From assembly GCA_904373325.1 (NCBI GenBank), contig CAJFFP010000026.1, positions 1 to 40,602 on the forward strand: DNA of 40,602 nucleotides, read 5' to 3'. The notes below the pieces were generated by a model. That model saw only the letters and a program-made list of their open reading frames with translations. It did not search any database and had not been told where the DNA came from. Origin of the DNA: Candidatus Gallimonas merdigallinarum. GTDB taxonomy: Bacteria; Bacillota; Clostridia; Christensenellales; Borkfalkiaceae. Below are positions 1 to 7,269 of the stretch, piece by piece (positions within the stretch are counted from its first letter, which is position 1; each line of letters starts with the position of its first letter). The position numbers and the translations under genes are program-made.

Positions 1-1448
1 AAAGGCTGATACACCGCATATTCGCGGTACATAAACTCTTCGTTTTTGAAAATTTTACAGTTTTCATTCTCCTCAAAATCGGCGTACAGGTGGGTGATAA
101 TCTTTCTGTCTTCGGGCGTAATTTCGTTCTTTTTATCGCCGACCGCCTTGCGCAATTTATGATAGAACTTGTCCGCATTGATGAGCTGCACCTTACCGCG
201 GCGCTCTTTGCGCTTATTTTTGGAGAGAATCCACACATACGTCTGTATGCCCGTGTTGTAGAACAAATCGGTCGGCAAGGCGATAATCGCTTCCAGCAAA
301 TCGCTTTCCAGAAGCCAACGGCGGATCTGACTTTCTCCCGAGCCCGTATCGCCGTTAAAGAGCGGCGAGCCGTTTTCGATAATAGCCGCCCTGCCGTTCG
401 TTTCGTCCATTTTATCGATGGCAGACTGTAAAAAAATCATCTGCGAGTCGCCGCCGCTCGGAAGCCCGTGTCCCCAGCGTCCCGCCGTTCCCCTTCTGTA
501 CTCTTCGAGCACCGCCTGCTCCTGCCCGTCTTTGGCGTCCTTGCCCGACCACGGCGTTCCGAACGGAGGATTTTCTATCACGAAACGCATTTTAATATCG
601 GGAAAGCAATCGATCTTGAACGTATCGACGTGCAGAAAGTTCTCCGAATCCTGATTTTTGATGAGCATTTCGGCAAGCCCGACCGCATAGGAAGGGCCCA
701 TCAGCTCCTGCCCGAAAAGCCGCACGTCCGCCGTCGGATTGTAATGCTTGATATAGTTATACGCCGTGGAGAGCATACCGCCCGTTCCGCAGGCTTGGTC
801 GCACACGGTGATGACCTTTTGGTCGTCGAAAATATCGTCGCAGCCTTCCGCCATCAGAATTTCGACGAGAAGTTTGATAATATCTCTTCCTGTATAGAAT
901 TGTCCGGCGTCAACATTCTGATAAAACCTGCCGATCAGGTTTTCAAAAATGTAGCCCATGCGGATACTGTCGAATGTTTCAATACTCAGATCGAGTTCGG
1001 AAAACGCCTTTACAACGGTATAAATGCAGCCGTCCTTTTCCATTTTGTCGATATGTTTCGTAATTTCGAGCTGATCTAAAATCTCCCGCACGTTCTGCGA
1101 AAATCCGTTGATATACGACTTGAAATTGTCTGCAATGAGGTCGGGATCGTTGCACAGCTCCGCAAGGTCATACTCGCTCGTGCAATAGAACGGAAATCCA
1201 GAGATGCGGCAGAGCGCCTTGGGCGGGAAACTCGGATTTGCCTTATATTGCGCCACCACTTCGGGTTTAGTTTTTGCAAGCGCGCATTCAAAGCGGCGGA
1301 TGATCGTCATGGGAATAATCACATCGCCGTACTTGTCGGGCATATACGACCCGCGCAGCTTATTGGCGATCGACCAGATAAAATTCGCCTCCTGCGTGAT
1401 ATTGATCGGCGTTTCGTCCCAAACGGTATCGATGATCTTATGTTCCAT
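1..1448 (-). CDS. hsdM: Type I restriction-modification DNA methyltransferase subunit M (partial, C-terminus off the left edge)
   Basis: Adenine-N6 DNA methyltransferase subunit of a type I restriction-modification system, which works with a specificity (HsdS) and a motor/nuclease (HsdR) subunit. The frame stays open from ATG 1448 to the window edge, about 482 residues. The N-terminal helical domain (from about residue 10) is followed by the substrate-entry motif QFYTGRDIIKLL near 183, SAM-binding motif I CDQACGTGGM at 216-225 and the catalytic NPPF at 293-296. The start has a GAGGA Shine-Dalgarno 11 nt upstream. hsdS and hsdR would lie beyond the left edge if present, so the complete system cannot be judged here. 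The next gene on the right, on the same strand, is an unrelated ATPase ending 75 nt upstream. Family assignment is firm from the two methyltransferase motifs. Confidence 0.95.
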   Translation of the reverse strand, partial: MEHKIIDTVWDETPINITQEANFIWSIANKLRGSYMPDKYGDVIIPMTIIRRFECALAKTKPEVVAQYKANPSFPPKALCRISGFPFYCTSEYDLAELCNDPDLIADNFKSYINGFSQNVREILDQLEITKHIDKMEKDGCIYTVVKAFSELDLSIETFDSIRMGYIFENLIGRFYQNVDAGQFYTGRDIIKLLVEILMAEGCDDIFDDQKVITVCDQACGTGGMLSTAYNYIKHYNPTADVRLFGQELMGPSYAVGLAEMLIKNQDSENFLHVDTFKIDCFPDIKMRFVIENPPFGTPWSGKDAKDGQEQAVLEEYRRGTAGRWGHGLPSGGDSQMIFLQSAIDKMDETNGRAAIIENGSPLFNGDTGSGESQIRRWLLESDLLEAIIALPTDLFYNTGIQTYVWILSKNKRKERRGKVQLINADKFYHKLRKAVGDKKNEITPEDRKIITHLYADFEENENCKIFKNEEFMYREYAVYQP

Positions 1449-1473
1449 TTTCGTGTTTCCTCGGTCGTATTTC

Positions 1474-1507
1474 ATGATAGCATAAAATACATGACAACTG
1501 CTGTCAT
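1474..1507 (-). promoter_or_regulatory. hsdM promoter with inverted repeat over the -35 region
   Basis: On the minus strand an extended -10 box, TGC-TATCAT, lies at 1474-1482. The -35 position falls inside an inverted repeat at 1491-1507 with arms ATGACA/TGTCAT and a 5-nt spacer. This layout would suit an operator controlling methyltransferase expression. No controller gene is visible nearby, so the regulatory role is inferred. Confidence 0.45.
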
Positions 1508-1523
1508 ATATAAAAATTTTCTT

Positions 1524-2771
1524 TTACAAATCCAAGCTGTTTTGGTCGAGCAAGAAGTTGATGAGCCCCATTGTTACGATGCCTTCCTCGTCGGTCTGCG
1601 GGCGGATGTTTTCCTTGACAATGACGAGCTTTTTGAAGGAATCGCCCACTTTGATGAGCGAACGCTTCTCCTGCCGCAGCTTTTCTTCCGTAGGCATTTC
1701 GTAAGCCGATTGGATATAGTACTTCTTCGCGCCTTTGCTCACGACAAAGTCGATCTCAAGCTGCTTTAACTTGCGCTTGCCGTCGATCGTCTCCTTGCTC
1801 TCCACCACACCGACGTCCACCGAAAAGCCGCGCACTTTCAGCTCATTGAAGATGACGTTCTCCATGATATGGTTTTCTTCTACCTGCCTGAAATTGAGCC
1901 GCGCGTTGCGCAATCCGACATCCGTCATGTAATACTTGAGCGGCGTTTCAAAATACTTTCTCCCCTTCACGTCAAAACGCTTTGCACTGTCAAAGAGGAA
2001 TGCGTCGCTCAAATAACCGAGATATTTCTTGACCGTCACATCGCTGATAGATTTTCCCTTCACACTCTTCAATGTATCGGAGATCTTCTTGGGATTGGTG
2101 AGCGAACCGATCGCGGAACACAGGAAATCGACGATGGAATCCATCTCGTCGGGATACTGCACGTTGTTGCGTTCCACGATGTCCGAAAGATACACTTTCG
2201 CCATCAAGCTTTTGAGGTACTCCCCTTTCTGCTCCTCCGTGCTCCTCTCAAAGAGCGCCGGCATCCCACCATATAAGTTATATTCGTCCCATGCCTCGTA
2301 CTTATCTCCGCCGCGCGCAGAGTAAAATTCGCTGAACGAAAGCGGATAGACGCGCACCTCGTCTCCCCTGCCGCGAAATTCCGTGAGGATATCGGTCGAG
2401 AGAAATTTAGAATTACTGCCCGTAACGTATGTGTCCACATTGTCAAGCTGGCTCAAACTGTTCATCAATTCGGAAAAGTCTTCCACGAATTGTATCTCAT
2501 CCAAAAAAAGATAATATTGCCCGGGCGCAGCGGTTTTGGCAACAATGTCATCGTACAAAACCTCGGGATCTCTATATTTGCGCAGTTTGATATTGTCGAG
2601 CTTATACTTCAAGATGTGCGCGTCGTCAATGCCGATGCTCTTCAGGTAATCACCAAAGAGATCAAAGAGCAGCACCGACTTGCCGCAGCGGCGGATGCCC
2701 GTGATCACTTTAATAGAACCGTTATTCATTCTGTCGATCAGCCTTTGCAAGTACAAATCACGCTTGATCAT
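1524..2771 (-). CDS. AAA family ATPase with DUF4143 C-terminal domain
   Basis: A 415-residue P-loop ATPase of the AAA_14/DUF4143 type, common in bacteria and archaea and of unknown physiological role. Walker A is GIRRCGKS at 25-32. Walker B is YLFLDE with D91/E92, and a sensor-like TGSNSKFL follows near 120. The second half has the DUF4143 pattern, including a basic segment and the strand EIDFVVSKG typical of its nuclease-like fold. ATG 2771 is chosen for the adjacent ATGAGG Shine-Dalgarno and a good promoter 57 nt upstream. It sits between a restriction-modification gene and a mobilisation module, a setting where such ATPases are often found. Family is clear; a defence or toxin role would be speculation. 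Confidence 0.9.
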   Translation of the reverse strand: MIKRDLYLQRLIDRMNNGSIKVITGIRRCGKSVLLFDLFGDYLKSIGIDDAHILKYKLDNIKLRKYRDPEVLYDDIVAKTAAPGQYYLFLDEIQFVEDFSELMNSLSQLDNVDTYVTGSNSKFLSTDILTEFRGRGDEVRVYPLSFSEFYSARGGDKYEAWDEYNLYGGMPALFERSTEEQKGEYLKSLMAKVYLSDIVERNNVQYPDEMDSIVDFLCSAIGSLTNPKKISDTLKSVKGKSISDVTVKKYLGYLSDAFLFDSAKRFDVKGRKYFETPLKYYMTDVGLRNARLNFRQVEENHIMENVIFNELKVRGFSVDVGVVESKETIDGKRKLKQLEIDFVVSKGAKKYYIQSAYEMPTEEKLRQEKRSLIKVGDSFKKLVIVKENIRPQTDEEGIVTMGLINFLLDQNSLDL

Positions 2772-2827
2772 TGCAACCTCATAAAAAGAAATTTTTGGAC
2801 GTGTCCATGTTTTTCAAAGTCTATTCT

Positions 2828-2856
2828 ATTATAACCAAAATCGTTCCATTCGTCAA
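2828..2856 (-). promoter_or_regulatory. sigma-A promoter of the DUF4143 ATPase
   Basis: TTGACG and TATAAT are separated by 17 nt on the minus strand, with the expected start about 50 nt before the ATPase ATG. A near-palindrome, TGGACGTGTCCA, lies in the leader at 2796-2807 and could be a binding site. Confidence 0.7.
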
Positions 2857-2911
2857 GAGACCAAAAGAAAATTATTTCCACAAAATTTACAAACAAATGT
2901 TCTTATTCCGC

Positions 2912-2941
2912 TTGACAGATGGGTTCGCGCTGTGCTATAAT
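2912..2941 (+). promoter_or_regulatory. Forward sigma-A promoter at the left end of the mobilisation region
   Basis: TTGACA at 2912-2917 and TATAAT at 2936-2941 with an 18-nt spacer. It points into about 450 nt with no convincing gene, ending at the terminator at 3403. It may drive a noncoding leader, or be left over from a lost gene. Confidence 0.6.
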
Positions 2942-3402
2942 GCGAAACGTATCAAGTAAAATGCCCGTATCGGTGAAAGAGACGAGCGGTCAAGCCTGTT
3001 CCCATTGCCTCATGCAGTTTGCGGCTGTTCGGCAAATATGGCTTTAACGGACTTGATCGGCCGGCGGCGGATCGGCCGCAGAGGCGGCATTTTGCAGAAC
3101 AAAAAACGGTACCCGAGCAAGCCGCGCCCGTTCGGCGCTGCATCACGATTCTCTTGCAGCGGCAATGTAGTTGCGTTGCCGAGGCTTGCGACGACGGGTT
3201 GCAAAGAATAGCTGTTTGCTTGCGCTGCGACCCCGCTCTGCGGGTAGCGCGGAGATAGTTGTCACTGTTTATAACGAGCGGTCGTTGTGACCGCTTGCGG
3301 TGGAGTTTACTAACTTCCGCCGTTGCTTTTGTTGCGCTCTTATGCGCAGGCAAAGGCAGTTATAAGCATACCGTTTTTTGGACATTTCATAGTTATTTCA
3401 GT
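2942..3402 (+). other. Noncoding left arm of the mobilisation module
   Basis: About 460 nt without a credible coding region. Frames of 60-130 codons are open on both strands, but they lack ribosome binding sites and show no family motif. Visible structure includes an inverted repeat near 3281-3299 (GCGGTC/GACCGC arms) and several short GC-rich palindromes. This is probably an eroded or regulatory portion of a mobilisable element, given the oriT and relaxase that follow. Confidence 0.4.
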
Positions 3403-3436
3403 CCATAGGAAGGTAGCTTTCTATGGGCTTTTTGTT
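3403..3436 (+). terminator. Intrinsic terminator upstream of oriT
   Basis: Arms CCATAGGAA and TTTCTATGG (one mismatch) enclose GGTAGC and are followed by GC and a T-rich tract. It would stop transcripts from the 2912 promoter before the oriT and relaxase. Confidence 0.6.
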
Positions 3437-3633
3437 TTATTCCGAGCCGCTTCCCCGCCCCTTTCGGCTGCGGGAGAAGATAGAGATCATGTCAAGAAGG
3501 AGGAACGTTATGAGCAAGCAAATGACGATCAGACCGCCATAGAAGGGACACCAAACAGAAAGCAACCGGCTGTTTTTCAAAGGCAGCCCGTCCGCTCTTT
3601 CAGGGAAATAGCCCCCTGCAAGGGCGAACGGCA

Positions 3634-3673
3634 CCAAACCGCGAAGCGGCTTTGGTATAGTGAGCTATACCTT
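3634..3673 (+). other. Putative origin of transfer (oriT) for the MobV relaxase
   Basis: The inverted repeat GGTATAG-TGAG-CTATACC lies at 3654-3671, about 85 nt before the relaxase. It overlaps a second imperfect hairpin at 3634-3655 (CCAAA-CCGC/GCGG-C-TTTGG). Both the sequence and the overlapping-hairpin layout resemble the pMV158-type MobV oriT, whose nic region is GTATAGTGTG/TTATAC. By analogy the nick would fall after TAGTGAG. Position next to a MobV gene supports the call. Cleavage itself is inferred. Confidence 0.7.
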
Positions 3674-3755
3674 TCCGCCAGGCGCAAAGGATAACCATCG
3701 AAACAAATCACTATCCCTCTGCCGCCGCAAATAAAAAACTACAGGAGGAAAATCT

Positions 3756-4829
3756 ATCGCATACATCATCTGTCACATGAAAAAATTTCAGCGGAGCGAC
3801 ATTGTCGGCGTCGAGCGCGAAAACGAGCGGGACGAAACTTACCGTTCCAAGACCAACCCGCAGATCGACGGCGAGCGCACGCGCTTCAACCATCATTTCA
3901 TCTCCCCGAACGGCAGCTACACCGCGTTCATCAACCGTCGGCTTAAAGAGCTCGCGCCCAAGCGCAAGGTGAAGGACGATGCCGTCCTCATGGCATCCTT
4001 CTTCGTCGGCGCAAGTCCCGCGTTCTTCACGGATAAGAGCCGCGACGACATCGACGCCTTCTTCTTTGAATGCAAGGACTTCTTCGCCGAGCGCTACGGC
4101 AGGGAGAATATCATCTCCGCCGTCGTCCATATGGACGAAACGACGCCGCATCTGCACCTCAATCTGATGCCCATCCTCGATGGCAGGCCGTGCGCCAAGA
4201 AGCTGTTCGACCGCAAGGCGCTCGTCGCGTTGCAGACCGATCTTTACAAGGAAATCGGCAGGCATTGGGGATTGGAGCGGGGACAAGAAGGCAGCCAAGC
4301 GCAGCACCTCGATACGGTGGAGTTCAAGCTGAGGAAGCTGCAGGAGGCAGCCGTCACGGCACAACGACAGGCGGACGCCGCCGAAGAGCGCACGTTGCTC
4401 GCAGAGCAACACGCCTCGATCGCCGAACAGCGGCAAGCCCACGCGGAGGAACGCACGGCAGACCTTTTTAAACAACAGGAGCGTTTGGAGCGCGAAGTCT
4501 CCCCTCTGCAAGCCGCCGCGGAAGCCTTGCGGGAATATGCGGACGGCACAAGAAAGCCAAACAAGAAGGACGTCCCAGCACTTGCCGCGGAGCTCGCCAA
4601 GACGAAGACGGAATTACAATACAGCACGAAGGATCAGCACGGGCTCTTTCAGGAATTGCAACAGGCGGAGAGAAAAAACGCGGAACTGCAAAGAAGCGCC
4701 GACCTTCTGCGGGAGATCAGGCGGCACGCGCCCGAAAAGCTCGATGAAGCGATCGAGGCGGTCAACAAACGAAAAGCCGCAAAACGCGCTTCGCCCTTCC
4801 AATCGTCGAACGACCAATGGAGCAAATGA
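3756..4829 (+). CDS. MobV/Pre-type relaxase (plasmid mobilisation protein)
   Basis: HUH-type relaxase that nicks oriT and leads the DNA strand during conjugative mobilisation. The signature HMDETTPHLHLNLMP carries the metal-binding His residues (H118, H125 and H127 counted from the ATG at 3777). The C-terminal third is a charged coiled coil rich in Glu, Arg and Gln, as in MobV proteins. The first standard start is ATG 3777. However, a perfect AGGAGG at 3743-3748 sits 7 nt before an in-frame ATC at 3756, and the seven residues in between (AYIICH after the start) match the usual MobV N-terminus. The coordinates given therefore assume ATC initiation; 3777 is the conservative alternative. The relaxase domain looks intact, so the element may be mobilisable in trans, although no coupling protein or integrase is visible. 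Confidence 0.88.
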   Translation: MAYIICHMKKFQRSDIVGVERENERDETYRSKTNPQIDGERTRFNHHFISPNGSYTAFINRRLKELAPKRKVKDDAVLMASFFVGASPAFFTDKSRDDIDAFFFECKDFFAERYGRENIISAVVHMDETTPHLHLNLMPILDGRPCAKKLFDRKALVALQTDLYKEIGRHWGLERGQEGSQAQHLDTVEFKLRKLQEAAVTAQRQADAAEERTLLAEQHASIAEQRQAHAEERTADLFKQQERLEREVSPLQAAAEALREYADGTRKPNKKDVPALAAELAKTKTELQYSTKDQHGLFQELQQAERKNAELQRSADLLREIRRHAPEKLDEAIEAVNKRKAAKRASPFQSSNDQWSK

Positions 4830-4883
4830 AATACAACAGGAGGAACGGATATCGGATAACGAATGACGGGGAAAAAGGAGAGA

Positions 4884-5021
4884 ATGGATCAGGGAGGCGG
4901 TATTTCCGAAGCCGCCATGCGGTCGCTGGCAAGAACGCTGCTCCCTTCGCTGCGGGAGTATCTTGCCTCGGACGAGGGCCGCAGAGACTACGCCGAATGG
5001 AGAAAAATGCAAGGCGGCTGA
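4884..5021 (+). CDS. Small protein downstream of the relaxase
   Basis: A 45-residue frame begins at ATG 4884 (MDQGGGISEAAMRSLA) with AAGGAG immediately upstream, at tight spacing. An in-frame ATG at 4863 would add seven residues, but has only a distant AGGAGG. The product has an acidic C-terminal half ending in EWRKMQGG. Small proteins of this appearance accompany relaxases in clostridial mobilisable elements, but I cannot name a family. The gene starts 54 nt after the relaxase stop and is followed by a terminator at 5094, so the two probably form one transcript. Confidence 0.55.
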   Translation: MDQGGGISEAAMRSLARTLLPSLREYLASDEGRRDYAEWRKMQGG

Positions 5022-5093
5022 AACGGCAATAATAATATAGGATTTATATGATTTGAGAGGTTGCGCCGAAGATCATAAACCCAAAATAACGGC

Positions 5094-5130
5094 AGAAGGC
5101 GGAGTCCGTACGGGCTCCGCCTTCTTTCAT
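5094..5130 (+). terminator. Terminator of the relaxase transcript
   Basis: An 11-bp stem, AGAAGGCGGAG/CTCCGCCTTCT, with a partly paired CCGTACGG interior is followed by TTCATTT. It marks the right end of the mobilisation operon. Confidence 0.75.
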
Positions 5131-5159
5131 TTCGAAAAAGTTTTGAAGTTTTCGATCGT

Positions 5160-5207
5160 AAAAAATAATCCGAACGTCTTCCTTATGATGAAGAGGTTCG
5201 AATTATT
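5160..5207 (-). terminator. Terminator downstream of tRNA-Gln
   Basis: Reading the minus strand, a long hairpin (arms AATAATTCGAAC and GTTCGGATTATT, with an inner TCTTC/GAAGA extension) is followed by a T run. It begins 6 nt after the encoded CCA of tRNA-Gln. Confidence 0.75.
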
Positions 5208-5213
5208 CCAAAT

Positions 5214-5288
5214 TGGCTGGGGTAGCTGGATTCGAACCAACGAATGACGGAGTCAGAGTCCGTTGCCTTACCGCTTGGCGACACCCCA
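5214..5288 (-). tRNA. tRNA-Gln (anticodon CUG)
   Basis: A full cloverleaf on the minus strand. The acceptor stem is TGGGGTG/TACCCCA (with a G-U pair at 7-66), the discriminator is G, and CCA is encoded at 5214-5216. The anticodon arm ACGGA-CTCTGAC-TCCGT gives anticodon CUG, reading CAG codons, and the T-arm contains GGTTCGAATCC. The 3' end faces the mobilisation module, a common orientation when an element has used a tRNA gene as attachment site. No duplicated 3' end was found on the far side. Confidence 0.96.
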
Positions 5289-5353
5289 ATATGAAAATAC
5301 AGTCCCCGCGCTCCTCAGACATACCGCTTGCAGAAACGCTTCAACGGAGTTTT

Positions 5354-5382
5354 ATTCTACCACCCATCGGGAAATTTATCAA
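5354..5382 (-). promoter_or_regulatory. Promoter of tRNA-Gln
   Basis: TTGATA, a 17-nt spacer and TAGAAT on the minus strand, with TGG before the -10 box (extended -10). The predicted start is about 60 nt before the tRNA. Confidence 0.7.
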
Positions 5383-5479
5383 GCGTTTTTCGATACATTT
5401 GACAAAAAATTTTCTTTTCAAGCAAAAAATTTTTCCGTGCGCCGCGATAAGTTGCATACGATACTGTAAGAGGTGACAT

Positions 5480-6223
5480 ATGCAACTTTCAACGCTCATC
5501 GGAAAACCCGTACTTACCCGCGCAGGAGACAGGCTCGGCTACGTGACCGCCGCACACCCTGCGCGCGATCTGAAAAAAATCTCCTCGCTCGTCTGCGCAG
5601 ATGACGACGAAAACGAGTTCTGTCTCCCCGCGCGCGCAATTCTCTCCGTATCGGACGCCGTGATCGCGGGAGGCGCGCGGCTGAAAGCGCCGACGGGGAT
5701 CGAAAGCCCCATCGGGAAACGCGCTTACTCGCATACGGGAGAAGAGCTCGGCGCGCTCTCCGACGCGGAACTCGGAGAGACCCCGTCACTGCTCATCACG
5801 GGAGACAATGCGCAGCTCCGCTGCGACGCCACGTGCGCCACGATCGGAGAGACAGTGATCGTATATCCGTCTCCCGAGGATCGCCGCCCCGCCGCGGCAA
5901 AACGCAGACATACCCCCAAGAAAAATACAGTCGCGGCTACCATGTCCGACGCCCCTTCCGCCGCAACGCCGCCGCCTCCCCCACCCATGTCTGAACCGAA
6001 TATGCAGAAAATGCAATCCTCGCCCGAGCCGCCGAGGCGGGACGGATTCCGCATCGACCGCACCAACCTGTTGGGCAGGCGGGTGAAAAAGAGCGTTTAC
6101 GATGAAACGGGCGCGCCCATCGCGCTGGCGGGAGAGCGCATCACGCCCGAAACGATCACGAAAGCGCGGCGGAAGAACAAGCTGCTCGCCCTCACCGTAA
6201 ATACGCTGACCAATCTCTATTGA
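5480..6223 (+). CDS. PRC-barrel domain protein
   Basis: A 247-residue cytoplasmic protein. Residues 1-50 (LIGKPVLTRAGDRLGYV) form a PRC-barrel strand pattern, and residues 75-130 (IGKRAYSHTGEELGALSDAE) give a second copy. A low-complexity linker with six consecutive prolines spans about 140-190. The C-terminal segment (LLGRRVKKSVYDETGAPIA) looks like a third barrel half ending in a basic helix. PRC-barrels are small beta-barrels that act in RNA processing and as protein-interaction modules; the substrate here is unknown. ATG 5480 follows AGAGGTG at proper spacing. The gene stands alone, convergent with the ATP-grasp gene, and shares a terminator with it. Confidence 0.8.
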   Translation: MQLSTLIGKPVLTRAGDRLGYVTAAHPARDLKKISSLVCADDDENEFCLPARAILSVSDAVIAGGARLKAPTGIESPIGKRAYSHTGEELGALSDAELGETPSLLITGDNAQLRCDATCATIGETVIVYPSPEDRRPAAAKRRHTPKKNTVAATMSDAPSAATPPPPPPMSEPNMQKMQSSPEPPRRDGFRIDRTNLLGRRVKKSVYDETGAPIALAGERITPETITKARRKNKLLALTVNTLTNLY

Positions 6224-6253
6224 AACGTGCGAGGAAATCTTTCCTCGCACGTT
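6224..6253. terminator. Bidirectional terminator between convergent genes
   Basis: A perfect 14-bp stem, AACGTGCGAGGAAA/TTTCCTCGCACGTT, with a 2-nt loop sits between the PRC-barrel stop and the ATP-grasp stop. A CTTCTTCTATTTG tract follows on the plus strand. Confidence 0.7.
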
Positions 6254-6259
6254 CTTCTT

Positions 6260-7144
6260 CTATTTGCGCCGCGCATCAAGCGTGCGGAGAATATGCTCCG
6301 CGTACTTTTTCGCAACGTTGATGCCCGTCGTATGTTCAAATCCCATAAAAAAGGCGTTGGAGTTGACTTCGCATACGGTAAGCCCGTCCTTGCCGAACAG
6401 AAAATCGATGCCGCAATAGTCGAGTTTGAGGATCTTCGCGATTCTGACGGCGAGCGCGGCGGTCTCTTCATCGACGGGATAGGGTTCGGAACGCCCGCCG
6501 CGGGCGAGGTTGGAACGGAAATCGCCGCCCGAGATACGAACCATGCCGCCGAGCGCCTCATCCCCAACGACGATCACCCGCAGATCGCGCCCCGCGCTTT
6601 CGCGGATAAATTCCTGAAACAGATGCGGCTTCATGCGCACCTGCTCCATGACGGAAAGCAGCTCGCCGCGGTCGTGCACGAGATAATCTCCCCTGCCCAG
6701 CGATCCGTACGACTCCTTGACGACGAGCGGATAGCCGAATTCCTGTTCCACGCGCGCGACCGCCGCGGGCAGGACGCTGCGCTCGGGACGGTAACAGAGC
6801 AGCCCGGGAAGCGTTTTGGGCATGGGAATACCGTGATCCGCCAAGGCGAGAAAGGTGAGCATTTTGTCGTCGCACGTCGTCACGCCGAACCAGCCGTTGA
6901 AGGTGGGGATCCCCCGCGCCTCCGCCGCCGCCAGAAGATATTTATCCTTATCCCAGAAGACGATAAAATCGCAGTCGGCAAGCGCGGAGCAAAGTTTCCC
7001 GTTCTCTACCAGAAAGGGAAACGCCTCGGCGGATACGATCTCCAACTCCGCGCCGAGCGCGGCAAACTCCTCTTTCAGCCGCCGCGGCTGATACATGATC
7101 TCTTCCGTCTGATAATACGCGTTGACGAGCGCCGCGCCCTTCAT
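6260..7144 (-). CDS. ATP-grasp protein, RimK-like ligase
   Basis: A 294-residue ATP-grasp enzyme of the RimK family, which ligates amino acids (typically glutamate) to an amine through an acyl-phosphate. The N-terminal pre-ATP-grasp domain (MKGAALVNAYYQTEEI) leads to the ATP-binding lysine region PLVVKESYGSLGRGDY near 150. Then comes the RimK-like core QEFIRESAGRDLRVIVVGD with DFRSNLARGG, and the Mg-binding CGIDFLFGKDGLTVCEVNSN close to the C-terminus. Start 7144 is preferred over longer options because GGGAGGTG lies just upstream and the longer frame runs through the promoter. The substrate is not predictable. It is transcribed alone from a TTGCGT-17-TATACT promoter. Confidence 0.88.
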   Translation of the reverse strand: MKGAALVNAYYQTEEIMYQPRRLKEEFAALGAELEIVSAEAFPFLVENGKLCSALADCDFIVFWDKDKYLLAAAEARGIPTFNGWFGVTTCDDKMLTFLALADHGIPMPKTLPGLLCYRPERSVLPAAVARVEQEFGYPLVVKESYGSLGRGDYLVHDRGELLSVMEQVRMKPHLFQEFIRESAGRDLRVIVVGDEALGGMVRISGGDFRSNLARGGRSEPYPVDEETAALAVRIAKILKLDYCGIDFLFGKDGLTVCEVNSNAFFMGFEHTTGINVAKKYAEHILRTLDARRK

Positions 7145-7169
7145 GATACACCTCCCGCAAACAAAAAGC

Positions 7170-7198
7170 AGTATAGCACACTGCGCGAAAATACGCAA
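7170..7198 (-). promoter_or_regulatory. Promoter of the ATP-grasp gene
   Basis: TTGCGT and TATACT separated by 17 nt on the minus strand. The start would fall about 20 nt before ATG 7144. Confidence 0.6.
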
Positions 7199-7225
7199 GC
7201 GGGCGGCGCAGACCGCGCCGCCCGC
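7199..7225 (-). terminator. Hairpin downstream of the glycosyltransferase gene
   Basis: A perfect 11-bp stem, GCGGGCGGCGC/GCGCCGCCCGC, with a 5-nt loop follows the glycosyltransferase stop. The T tract is weak and overlaps the next promoter's -35 box. Confidence 0.55.
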
Positions 7226-7269
7226 ATCCGGTCTTTCTCAGGCGGATAAACCGAGCCGTCGGGAACGGC

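Noticed and set aside
2952-3353. Minus-strand frame of 133 codons in the noncoding arm of the mobilisation module
   Set aside because: No Shine-Dalgarno, no recognisable motif, and another open frame overlaps on each strand.
3509-3541. Ten-codon frame after a strong AAGGAGG (MSKQMTIRPP)
   Set aside because: Too short to assign. It could be a leader peptide or the cut start of a lost accessory gene, but nothing further supports it.
5289-5479. Extra gene between tRNA-Gln and the PRC-barrel gene
   Set aside because: The interval contains the tRNA promoter and A/T-rich sequence. Short frames there run through the tRNA or promoter and have no ribosome binding site.
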